From assembly GCA_038232935.1 (NCBI GenBank), contig JBBSMX010000151.1, positions 1-10,061 of the forward strand: 10,061 nucleotides of DNA, in the 5' to 3' direction. The translations under genes and the position numbers were made by a program. The notes beneath the pieces were generated by a model. The model did no database searches, had not been told where the DNA came from, and saw only the letters and a program-made list of their open reading frames with translations. Shown here piece after piece: positions 1-5,703 of this stretch. Every line of letters begins with the position of its first letter. The first letter of the stretch is position 1. The DNA comes from JBBSMX01 sp038232935. GTDB taxonomy: Bacteria > Bacteroidota > Rhodothermia > Rhodothermales > JANQRZ01.

Positions 1-150
1 AGCAGGTTCGAGCGCGAGCGAGAATCGATGGAGCCGATTCGCCAGGCGCGTGAGGAGCTCGATGCCATAGCATCGGGCGACGAACGCAACGCCGCGAGCG
101 GGTTCAGCGGCCTCGCGCAGCCCGGAGCCGTTTCCCCAAACGGTTTCTGA
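1..150 (+). CDS. C-terminal fragment of an unrecognised protein
   Basis: The first 49 codons of the window are open in frame 1 and end at TGA 148-150; the start lies to the left of the window. The fragment is hydrophilic and begins with an Arg/Glu-rich, helix-prone stretch (about residues 1-25), then a Gly/Ala/Ser-rich tail ending PNGF. By hand count about three quarters of its codons end in G or C, which fits coding DNA here. No domain or motif is recognisable, so no function is given. It converges on the DUF58 gene of the opposite strand. A hairpin overlaps its last codons (see 124-147). The alternative is chance open frame in GC-rich DNA, hence modest confidence. Confidence 0.5.
   Translation, partial: SRFERERESMEPIRQAREELDAIASGDERNAASGFSGLAQPGAVSPNGF
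124..147 (+). terminator. hairpin over the stop of the first partial gene
   Basis: A perfect 6-bp stem CCGTTT/AAACGG (128-133 with 138-143) closes a CCCC loop. The stem extends outward to ten pairs if two G-T wobbles are allowed (124-127 with 144-147). It is followed only by a short mixed run rather than a long T tract, so as an intrinsic terminator it is weak. Its position on the final codons of the only + strand gene here supports a termination or 3'-end protection role. This is inference from the fold alone. Confidence 0.33.
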
Positions 151-403
151 GAGTAGGACCTGCGGCCCCGTCCCGTGAGAGACGGTCCCTAAGCAGCGAT
201 GAAGGGAGAGACGAGGCAGGGCGAAGGTCCCTGAGAATAACCGCTTGGCTTGTAATTCTGATTATACGAATTCGGTCTCGCGAAGCAAGGGGGGAGGTTC
301 GCCGCGCGAAAATTTAGCCCCTCCTTTCCTCCCGTGCGCTCTCCGGTGCTGCGTAGGTAAACCCACCAGCGAGGCCCTTGCCTGCTGCGCTGGGTTCTCG
401 CCC
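151..403. other. non-coding gap between convergent genes
   Basis: This 253-bp stretch has no convincing gene. Frames through it are Arg/Pro-rich shadows. It holds a short AT-rich pocket (about 236-276) unlike its GC-rich surroundings, with GAATTC and, on the minus strand, TATAAT at 266-261. A 7-bp direct repeat GGTCCCT occurs at 184-190 and 226-232, and a 5-bp hairpin CAGGG/CCCTG at 217-233. The loop-like string CTTGTAA near 249-255 resembles a tRNA-Thr anticodon loop, but no tRNA arms form around it. Confidence 0.6.
360..396 (-). terminator. possible terminator hairpin after the DUF58 gene
   Basis: Just past the DUF58 stop (minus strand), AACCCA (360-365) pairs with TGGGTT (391-396) and GCG (369-371) with CGC (388-390). 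A 3-nt bulge separates the two stems and the loop is about 16 nt. Read on the minus strand the stem is followed by T and then ACC, so the U tract is poor. Its location 8 nt past the stop codon is the main support. Confidence 0.28.
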
Positions 404-1345
404 TCAGTAGAGCTGGCGGCGCTTGTTGAGGTAGGCCAGCAGCGCCGTGTTGTACGGCTCGGCCGTGTCGAGCTCGACGAAGTCCACGTTGTACTCCCGG
501 CACCGGCGGCGGAAGCGCTCGGCGAAGGCGGTCACGGCCTGGGCGTAGGAGTCGCGGAGCTGGGCGGGCTGGAGGGTCACCTCCTCGCCCGTCTCCATGT
601 CGCGGAAGAGCATCGGCACGTCGGGGAAGGCGAAGCGCCGCTCGGTCGCGCTCTCGAGCACGTGGAAGACGAGCACCTCGTGCCCCCGGTAGCGGAGGTG
701 TTGGAGCGCTTTGAGCAGGTCGTCGTGCGCGGCCACGTTCTCGAAGAGGTCCGTGATCACCACGACGAGCGAGCGCCGGGCGATCCGCTCGGCGACTTCG
801 TGGAGCGCAGCGGTGGCCCCGGTTTTGCTCGTCTCCCCGTTCTTCTTCGGCGGGGCGTCCACGAGCGTCTGAAGCTGGGCGAGCAGGTTTCGGAGCGCGC
901 CCTGCGTGCTGCGCGGCGGGACGATGGTGTGGACCGCCTCGTCGAAGGCGATCAGCCCCGTGGCGTCGCGCTGGCGGGCCATGAGGTAGTGGAGCCCGGC
1001 GGCGAGATACGCCCCGTACTCCATCTTCGAGAGCGCCGCCTCACCCCGGTAGCGCATCGACGCGCTCGTGTCGAGGACGACGTAGTGGCGGAGGTTGGTC
1101 TCCTCCTCGTACTGCTTGACGTAGTAGCGGTCGGTTTTGGCGAACACCTTCCAGTCCACGTGCCGCAGCTCGTCGCCGGGGTTGTAGGGCCGGTGCTCGG
1201 CGAACTCGACTGAGAAGCCGTGGTACGGACTCTTGTGAAGACCGGTGATGAAGCCCTCCACGATCAGCCGCGCCCGCAGCTCCATCGAATCGAGCTGGGA
1301 GATCACCTGGGGGTCGAGGTAGCGGAGGCGGGCGTCGGCGGGCAT
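404..1345 (-). CDS. DUF58 / von Willebrand A-like protein
   Basis: This 313-residue protein belongs to the DUF58 family, large soluble proteins with a von Willebrand A-like fold that usually sit beside MoxR-type AAA+ ATPases and are thought to act in chaperone or envelope-stress assemblies. The family signature is clear at about residues 51-82, HRPYNPGDELRHVDWK followed by a Tyr-Val-Lys-Gln-Tyr-Glu-Glu-Glu segment. A metal-site-like DTSAS lies at 92-96 and the later strand VVVITDLF at 194-201. There is no signal peptide or membrane segment. The length is normal for the short, soluble type. The start ATG (1345-1343) is the one that gives the family N-terminus; no strong ribosome site is seen. 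No MoxR gene lies next to it in the window: the upstream gene is divergent and the downstream gene convergent, so it appears as a single-gene unit here. The molecular role is not established. Confidence 0.9.
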   Translation of the reverse strand: MPADARLRYLDPQVISQLDSMELRARLIVEGFITGLHKSPYHGFSVEFAEHRPYNPGDELRHVDWKVFAKTDRYYVKQYEEETNLRHYVVLDTSASMRYRGEAALSKMEYGAYLAAGLHYLMARQRDATGLIAFDEAVHTIVPPRSTQGALRNLLAQLQTLVDAPPKKNGETSKTGATAALHEVAERIARRSLVVVITDLFENVAAHDDLLKALQHLRYRGHEVLVFHVLESATERRFAFPDVPMLFRDMETGEEVTLQPAQLRDSYAQAVTAFAERFRRRCREYNVDFVELDTAEPYNTALLAYLNKRRQLY

Positions 1346-1391
1346 GGGAAACGGCGAGGTGGGGCGGTGCTACGAGTGAGGGGCCGGTTTG

Positions 1392-1420
1392 TTTGAGCCC
1401 TCAACGCGCCGACCGATATT
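1392..1420 (+). promoter_or_regulatory. candidate promoter of the HEAGH peptidase gene
   Basis: TTTGAG (1392-1397) and GATATT (1415-1420) are separated by 17 bp, in the 81-bp gap between two divergent genes. Transcription would start about 6-8 nt after the second box, almost at the ATG at 1427. No Shine-Dalgarno site is present, so a leaderless or near-leaderless mRNA is possible. Both boxes are imperfect matches to sigma-70 consensus. Confidence 0.3.
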
Positions 1421-1426
1421 GCGCGT

Positions 1427-1945
1427 ATGATCTCGTCCAACCAAAAGCTGTGGCTCGAAACGTGGGGCACGTCCTTCGCCCTCATGCCCTTCGCCGTGAT
1501 CTACGCCACCGAGGGCGGCGGCTTCTGGTTCGGCGAGATGTTGTGGACGATCACGCACGCCTTCGACCTGATCGTCCACGAGGCCGGGCACTTCTTCTTC
1601 CGGTTCTTCGGCCGGTTCATGATGATCGCGGGCGGCTCGCTGCTGCAACTGCTGCTGCCGGCGCTGTTCGTGTTTCAGGGCGTGTACTGGAGCAACAAGC
1701 TCGGCACTCAGCTTTCGCTCCTCCTGCTCGGGCAGAACTTCGTGGACGTGAGCGTCTACGCCGCCGACGCCCAGCGGCGGCTGCTCCCGCTCATCGGCAA
1801 CCTCGGGCCGGAGAGCCACGACTGGCACAACCTGCTGGTGATGACCGGCCTGCTGGCGCACACGCCGCTCATCGCCGGGGCGATCTACGCCTGCGCCCTC
1901 GTGTGCTGGGGATTGATGCTCGCTGTGCCGCTCCGCATCCACTGA
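1427..1945 (+). CDS. small integral-membrane zinc metallopeptidase-like protein (M50-like, HEAGH)
   Basis: This 172-residue membrane protein carries the zinc-binding motif HEAGH at residues 51-55, placed within a hydrophobic stretch (about 45-65) as in site-2-type (M50/M50B-like) intramembrane proteases. Next come GGSLLQLLLP (69-78), a second hydrophobic span (about 70-86), a third around 95-108, and a C-terminal span (about 138-168). Two further conserved-looking segments, QNFVDVSVYAADA (103-115) and SHDWHNLL (130-137), could supply the third metal ligand through their Asp or His residues. There is no PDZ domain. At this length it is far smaller than typical RseP-type proteases. The substrate is unknown. 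It is divergent from the DUF58 gene and 82 nt ahead of pyrR in the same direction. The ATG at 1427 lacks a ribosome site. The motif is seen directly; the protease activity is inferred from family knowledge. Confidence 0.72.
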   Translation: MISSNQKLWLETWGTSFALMPFAVIYATEGGGFWFGEMLWTITHAFDLIVHEAGHFFFRFFGRFMMIAGGSLLQLLLPALFVFQGVYWSNKLGTQLSLLLLGQNFVDVSVYAADAQRRLLPLIGNLGPESHDWHNLLVMTGLLAHTPLIAGAIYACALVCWGLMLAVPLRIH

Positions 1946-1962
1946 GCGGCGTGCGTTCGGGA

Positions 1963-1968
1963 TAAAAT
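1963..1968 (+). promoter_or_regulatory. possible -10 box for pyrR
   Basis: TAAAAT stands out in an otherwise GC-rich gap, one base off the TATAAT consensus. No good -35 box lies 17 bp upstream. Transcription from here would begin near 1975 and give a leader of roughly 50 nt that includes the whole repeat array at 1988-2017. A rival box, TACCTT at 2016-2021, would give a nearly leaderless message instead. Confidence 0.25.
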
Positions 1969-1987
1969 CACTGGCCGCGGCCTCGCA

Positions 1988-2017
1988 CGGTACCGTACGG
2001 CTCCGCGCGGCTCCGTA
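1988..2017 (+). repeat. three tandem 10-bp CGG-NN-CCG-NN units upstream of pyrR
   Basis: Units CGGTACCGTA (1988-1997), CGGCTCCGCG (1998-2007) and CGGCTCCGTA (2008-2017) follow each other without gaps. Each contains the inverted pair CGG/CCG, and the 10-bp period places them on one face of the helix. A degenerate fourth unit, with one mismatch in the core, precedes them at 1978-1987. The array ends 10 nt before the pyrR ATG. Perfect palindromes ACGGTACCGT (1987-1996), CCGTACGG (1993-2000) and CCGCGCGG (2003-2010) are nested in it, and GTACGG (1995-2000) can pair with CCGTAC (2013-2018) in RNA. It could be a DNA operator or an mRNA leader fold for PyrR. The role is inferred from position. Confidence 0.55.
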
Positions 2018-2027
2018 CCTTCGACGC

Positions 2028-2603
2028 ATGGCGCTGCTCTCTCCCGACGATACCGTCAAGGCCCAGCTCATGGATGCGGCCGACCTCGACCGGACCCTCA
2101 ACCGGCTGGCCCGCCAGATCGTGGAACACCTCGACGACGAGGCCGAGCCGGCCGAGCGCCTCGCCCTCGTCGGGATGCAGACGCGCGGTGTGTACCTCGC
2201 CCGCCGCCTCCGGGACAAGATCGCAGACTTCGAGGGGCTGACGCTCCCCTTCGGCGTGCTCGACGCGACGATGTACCGCGACGACTTCCGCAAGCGCCTC
2301 CGTCAGCCCATCGTCCACCCCACCGACATCCCCTTCGACGTGGACGACCGCCGCCTCGTGCTCGTGGACGACGTGGTCTACACCGGCCGCACGACGCGTG
2401 CCGCCCTCGACGCGCTCATGGACCTCGGCCGCCCCGCGAGCGTCCGCTTCCTCGCCCTCATCGACCGCGGCCTCCGCGAACTGCCCGTGCGCCCCGACTT
2501 CGTCGGCCGCACCGTGCCCACCACGCCCGGCGAGGAGGTCCGCGTCCGCCTCACCGAGATCGACGAGGCCGACGGCGTCTGGCTCGTCGGCCGCCCCGCT
2601 TGA
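2028..2603 (+). CDS. pyrR: bifunctional pyr operon regulator / uracil phosphoribosyltransferase PyrR
   Basis: PyrR senses UMP/UTP and controls pyrimidine genes, usually by binding a hairpin in the pyr mRNA leader; many members also convert uracil plus PRPP to UMP. The 191-residue protein has the type I phosphoribosyltransferase PRPP loop VLVDDVVYTGRTTRAA at about residues 111-126, the PyrR-type segment GVLDATMYRDD at 76-86, GMQTRGVYLA at 49-58 and LIDRGLRELP at 144-153. The length is usual for the family. The start ATG 2028 has no Shine-Dalgarno match; CGG-NN-CCG repeats lie directly upstream. It is followed 8 nt later by pyrB, the classic target, so the pair is almost surely co-transcribed. 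I see no Gram-positive-style PyrR binding loop or terminator/antiterminator leader, so regulation by attenuation of the Bacillus kind is not shown. The catalytic role is inferred from the intact PRPP loop. Confidence 0.95.
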   Translation: MALLSPDDTVKAQLMDAADLDRTLNRLARQIVEHLDDEAEPAERLALVGMQTRGVYLARRLRDKIADFEGLTLPFGVLDATMYRDDFRKRLRQPIVHPTDIPFDVDDRRLVLVDDVVYTGRTTRAALDALMDLGRPASVRFLALIDRGLRELPVRPDFVGRTVPTTPGEEVRVRLTEIDEADGVWLVGRPA

Positions 2604-2611
2604 CTCCCTTC

Positions 2612-3616
2612 ATGTCCGAACCTGCCGCTGCCCTCGACGCTCTCCGCCACCGGCATCTCCTCGGGCTCGCGACGTACAGCGACGAGGAGATCCGCCTCGT
2701 TCTCCGCACGGCGCGCGAGTTCCGCGCCGTCCTCGACCGGCCCGTCAAGCGCGTCCCGAGCCTCCGCGGCGTCACCGTCGTCAACCTGTTTTTCGAGGCG
2801 AGCACGCGGACGCGCCTCTCGTTCGAGCTCGCCGAGAAGCGGCTCTCGGCCGACGTCGTCAACTTCTCGGCGAGCGGCTCGTCGGTCTCGAAGGGGGAGA
2901 CGCTGAAGGACACGGCGCGCAACATCGAGGCGATGAAGATCGACATGGTCGTCATCCGCCACGGCTCGCCGGGCGCGGCCCAGTTCCTCACGCGGTGGAT
3001 CGACTCGGTCGTGCTCAACGCGGGCGACGGTGCGCACGAGCACCCGACGCAGGCGCTGCTCGACCTCCTCACACTCTCCGACCTCGACCTCCCGCGCTTC
3101 GGAGCGGACCGGCTGCGCGACGGCTACTTCGAGGGACTGAACGTCTCGATCATCGGCGACATCACGCACAGCCGCGTCGCACGCTCGAACATCCACGGTC
3201 TGCGCGCGCTCGGCGCCGACGTCACGCTCTGCGGCCCGCGCACGATGATGCCGCGCGAGGTCGAGGCGATGGGCGTGCGCGTCGTGGATCGGCTCGACGA
3301 AGCGCTCGACGGCTGCGACGTAGCGATGGCGCTCCGCATCCAACTCGAACGGCAATCGGCCGGACTCTTTCCGAGCCTCCGCGAGTACCACGAACGCTAC
3401 GGGATCAAAGAGGAGCACCTCGACCGCTACCCCGACCTTCGCATCATGCACCCCGGCCCCGTCAACCGCGGCGTCGAGCTGGCGAGCGAGGTCGTGGACT
3501 CGGACCGCTCGGTGATCTTGGATCAGGTCACGAACGGCGTCGCGGTGCGGATGGCGTGCCTCTACCTGCTTTCCGGCGGCACGGTCGCACGGGACGCCGA
3601 CCGGGGCGAGGGATGA
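2612..3616 (+). CDS. pyrB: aspartate carbamoyltransferase catalytic subunit
   Basis: PyrB joins carbamoyl phosphate and aspartate to carbamoyl-aspartate, the committed step of UMP synthesis, in the cytoplasm. The 334-residue product has the carbamoyl-phosphate motif FFEASTRTRLSFE (60-72), the SVSKGET loop (91-97) that donates Ser and Lys to the neighbouring subunit's active site, HPTQALLDLLTL (144-155), and HPGPVNRGVE (280-289). All key residues are present. I start at ATG 2612; an in-frame TTG at 2600 overlaps the pyrR stop (TTGA) and would add only four residues (MTPF), less likely. The gap to pyrR is 8 nt, and its last codons overlap rimB in ATGA (3613-3616), so the genes are probably translationally coupled. 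No pyrI (regulatory chain) or pyrC lies beside it, so dihydroorotase must be encoded elsewhere. Confidence 0.97.
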   Translation: MSEPAAALDALRHRHLLGLATYSDEEIRLVLRTAREFRAVLDRPVKRVPSLRGVTVVNLFFEASTRTRLSFELAEKRLSADVVNFSASGSSVSKGETLKDTARNIEAMKIDMVVIRHGSPGAAQFLTRWIDSVVLNAGDGAHEHPTQALLDLLTLSDLDLPRFGADRLRDGYFEGLNVSIIGDITHSRVARSNIHGLRALGADVTLCGPRTMMPREVEAMGVRVVDRLDEALDGCDVAMALRIQLERQSAGLFPSLREYHERYGIKEEHLDRYPDLRIMHPGPVNRGVELASEVVDSDRSVILDQVTNGVAVRMACLYLLSGGTVARDADRGEG

Positions 3617-4080
3617 AGCGGCGTTCGCACCCGAGCATCATCGTGGGCTGGCGCGAGTGGGTCGCGCTGCCGGACCTCGGCCTCCCGGCTGTGAAGGCGA
3701 AGGTGGACACCGGCGCCAAAACCTCGTCGCTCCACGCCTTCGACATCGAGACGTTTCGCGAGGGCGAGTGCGAGCGCGTCCGTTTCGGCGTCCATCCGCT
3801 GCAGGAAAACGAGCAACTCACCGTGTGGGCCACGGCCGACGTCGTGGACGAACGCTCCGTCATGAGTTCCAGCGGGCACGAAGAGTTGCGCGTCGTGATC
3901 TGCACGCCACTCCGGCTCGGGGATCTCACGTGGCCCGTCGAGGTTACGCTCACCGACCGGCGCTCGATGCGGCTGCGGATGCTCCTCGGCCGCGAAGCGC
4001 TCGACGGACGCCTGCTCGTCGATGCCAGCGTCTCCTACCTCCACGGCCACATGCCGCGCGCCGCACGACGCTACCATTAG
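3613..4080 (+). CDS. rimB: RimB-type retropepsin-like protease (PF05618, 'ATP-dependent zinc protease' family)
   Basis: This 155-residue protein matches the family often named ATP-dependent zinc protease but thought to have a retropepsin-like aspartic protease fold. The hallmark is KVDTGAKTSSLHA at residues 30-42, with the DTG triad at 32-34, preceded by VGWREWVALPDLG (11-23) and followed by LRMLLGREAL (121-130). There is no HExxH zinc motif. In Pseudomonas a related protein, RimB, works with RimK in glutamylation and trimming of ribosomal protein S6; RimK lies 72 nt downstream here, supporting that role. The ATG at 3613 overlaps the pyrB stop (ATGA), suggesting coupled translation. The length is typical for the single-domain type. 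The RimB name rests on the rimK neighbour; other family members partner with different ATP-grasp ligases. Confidence 0.85.
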   Translation: MKRRSHPSIIVGWREWVALPDLGLPAVKAKVDTGAKTSSLHAFDIETFREGECERVRFGVHPLQENEQLTVWATADVVDERSVMSSSGHEELRVVICTPLRLGDLTWPVEVTLTDRRSMRLRMLLGREALDGRLLVDASVSYLHGHMPRAARRYH

Positions 4081-4092
4081 CCAGCGGTCGCT

Positions 4093-4127
4093 CGTCGTCG
4101 AGCCCTCGCGGATAGTGAGTGACGACG
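4093..4127 (+). other. hairpin between rimB and rimK
   Basis: CGTCGTC (4093-4099) pairs perfectly with GACGACG (4121-4127), extendable by G-T wobbles on both sides, around a loop of about 20 nt. It sits in the 72-nt spacer, the largest gap inside the pyrR-to-Pr6Pr run. No T tract follows, so it is not a standard terminator. It may be an mRNA processing or stability element, or chance. Confidence 0.25.
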
Positions 4128-4138
4128 GACCCGTGACC

Positions 4139-4144
4139 GAGGAG
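4139..4144 (+). promoter_or_regulatory. ribosome binding site of rimK
   Basis: GAGGAG lies 8 nt before the rimK ATG at 4153. It is the clearest Shine-Dalgarno match of the + strand block and fixes the rimK start. Most neighbouring genes lack one. Confidence 0.7.
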
Positions 4145-4152
4145 ACCGCCCT

Positions 4153-5037
4153 ATGAAGCTCGCCATCCTCTCGCGCAACGCGAACCTCTACTCCACACGC
4201 CGGCTCGTCGAGGCCGCCGAAGCGCGCGGGCATGAGGTGCACGTCCTCGACACGCTGCAGTGCACGATCCACCTGGGCGCGGGCGGGCCGGAAGTGCACA
4301 TCCGGGGAGAGAAGGTCGAAGGCGTCGATGCTGTCATCCCCCGCATCGGTGCGTCGATCACCTTCTACGGGCTGGCCGTCGTGCGGCAGTTCGAGGCCAT
4401 GGGGGTCTACTGCCTGAACGGGTCGGTCGGGATCACGCGCTCACGGGACAAGCTGCGCGCGCACCAACTCCTCGCGAAAGCGGGCATCGGTCTTCCCGTC
4501 ACTGCCTTCGCCCACCACCCCGACGCCGTGGACGACGTGATTAAAGCCGTGGGTGGCCCGCCCCTCATCGTGAAGCTGCTCGAAGGGACGCAGGGCGTCG
4601 GTGTCGTGTTGTGCGAGACGAAGAAGGCGGCGCAGAGCGTGATCCAGGCATTCCGCGGGCTCAAGGCCTATTTGCTCGTGCAGGAGTTCATCAAAGAGGC
4701 AGGCGGCAGCGACCTCCGCTGCCTCGTCGTCGGCGACAGAGTCGTCGCGGCGATGGAGCGGAAAGGGGCCGAGGGTGAGTTCCGCTCGAACCTCCATCAG
4801 GGCGGTACGGCGAGTCTAGCGAAGATCAGTCCGAAGGAGCGGAAGACGGCCGTGCTGGCGGTGAAGGCGCTCGGCCTGCGGACGGCGGGCGTCGACATCC
4901 TCCGCTCGAACCGCGGCCCGCTCGTGCTTGAAGTCAACTCGTCACCGGGGCTGGAGGGCATCGAGAAAGCGACAGGGAAGGACGTGGCCGCGCTCGTGAT
5001 CCAGTTCGTCGAGAAGAACGCGAAGCCGAAGGTCTGA
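4153..5037 (+). CDS. rimK: RimK, ATP-grasp ligase adding glutamate to ribosomal protein S6
   Basis: RimK adds glutamate residues to the C-terminus of ribosomal protein S6, using ATP, and so tunes ribosome composition. The 294-residue sequence closely tracks E. coli RimK as I recall it: MKLAILSRNANLYSTRRL at the start, AVIPRIGASITFYG (60-73), RSRDKLRAHQLLA (96-108), the ATP-grasp segment LIVKLLEGTQGVGVV (138-152), RSNLHQGG (211-218) and the metal-binding LEVNSSPGLEGIEK (259-272). All ATP-grasp residues I can check are present, and it lacks the short C-terminal extension of the E. coli protein. There is no export signal. A good ribosome site supports ATG 4153. It follows rimB and precedes a membrane-protein gene by 9 nt. 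The S6 gene rpsF is not in the window, so the target is inferred from the family. Confidence 0.96.
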   Translation: MKLAILSRNANLYSTRRLVEAAEARGHEVHVLDTLQCTIHLGAGGPEVHIRGEKVEGVDAVIPRIGASITFYGLAVVRQFEAMGVYCLNGSVGITRSRDKLRAHQLLAKAGIGLPVTAFAHHPDAVDDVIKAVGGPPLIVKLLEGTQGVGVVLCETKKAAQSVIQAFRGLKAYLLVQEFIKEAGGSDLRCLVVGDRVVAAMERKGAEGEFRSNLHQGGTASLAKISPKERKTAVLAVKALGLRTAGVDILRSNRGPLVLEVNSSPGLEGIEKATGKDVAALVIQFVEKNAKPKV

Positions 5038-5046
5038 CCGAAACCC

Positions 5047-5703
5047 ATGATCCCCAATTTTTTCAGCGCGCGCCTTCGCGTGTTCATCGCTGTCGCCGCC
5101 TTCGTCGCGTGGAGCGCGGTGCTTCTCCAGTTCGTTCTCTCGCTGCAACTCGCTGTGGCAAACGGCAAAGGCGTCGTCGGGGGCATCGTGATATTCTTCG
5201 GCTACTTCACGATCCTGACGAACATCCTCGTTGCGCTCGCGCTCTCCGCGCCGCTCATCGCGCCGAACTCCGCCCTCGGCCGGTTCTTTGGCCGCCCCGG
5301 CGTCGCGACGATGGTTGCGGCGGCCATCACGGTCGTGTGCCTCGCCTATTTCTTCCTGCTGCGGAACGTGTGGGACCCGGAGGGCTGGCAGTTCGTGGCC
5401 GATGCCGCGCTCCACTACGTGACGCCCGCGCTGTTCCTCCTCTACTGGTGGTTTGCCGTGCCGAAGGACGAACTCCGATGGGTCGACCTCCCGAAATGGA
5501 CGGTTTACCCTGTCGCGTACCTCGTTTACGCGCTCGTCCGCGGTGCCCTGACGGGGCTCTACCCGTATCACTTCATTGACGTGAACGTGATTGGCTATGG
5601 GGCCGCACTCGCGAACGCCGTGGGGATTATGATCGGATTCTCGGTCGTGGCAGCCCTGCTCGTGGCGGTGAGTCGGTTCCAACCTCCCAAGCCCGCTAAC
5701 TAA
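5047..5703 (+). CDS. Pr6Pr family integral membrane protein
   Basis: The 218-residue product is highly hydrophobic with about six predicted membrane spans (roughly residues 11-34, 44-68, 86-106, 120-137, 151-167 and 185-207). It has the features of the bacterial Pr6Pr membrane family: FGYFTILTN (51-59), ADAALHYVTPALFLLYW (118-134) and GLYPYHFIDV (170-179). Conserved Asp, His, Tyr and Pro residues in these loops hint at a binding or catalytic site at the membrane face, but no function is known to me. The ATG at 5047 is 9 nt after the rimK stop without a ribosome site, so it is probably the last gene of the operon. Its stop TAA (5701-5703) overlaps the stop of the convergent ybbP-like gene by 4 bp; no terminator lies between. 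Confidence 0.85.
   Translation: MIPNFFSARLRVFIAVAAFVAWSAVLLQFVLSLQLAVANGKGVVGGIVIFFGYFTILTNILVALALSAPLIAPNSALGRFFGRPGVATMVAAAITVVCLAYFFLLRNVWDPEGWQFVADAALHYVTPALFLLYWWFAVPKDELRWVDLPKWTVYPVAYLVYALVRGALTGLYPYHFIDVNVIGYGAALANAVGIMIGFSVVAALLVAVSRFQPPKPAN

Noticed and set aside
240..290. tRNA-Thr-like anticodon loop CTTGTAA
   Set aside because: The flanking bases do not form an anticodon stem, and no D arm, T arm or acceptor stem can be drawn around it.
245..1213. Long + strand open frame of about 322 codons opposite the DUF58 gene
   Set aside because: It is antisense to a clear DUF58 gene, has a biased Val/Glu/Arg/Leu composition and no domain; long antisense frames are expected in GC-rich DNA.
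2600..2611. TTG start for pyrB overlapping the pyrR stop
   Set aside because: It adds only MTPF before the ATG at 2612, and the ATG is the stronger start codon; the overlap is noted but not preferred.
3613..4080. Reading the RimB-type protein as a true zinc metalloprotease
   Set aside because: The sequence has no HExxH or similar zinc motif; it has the DTG motif of retropepsin-like proteases, so the common family name is misleading.
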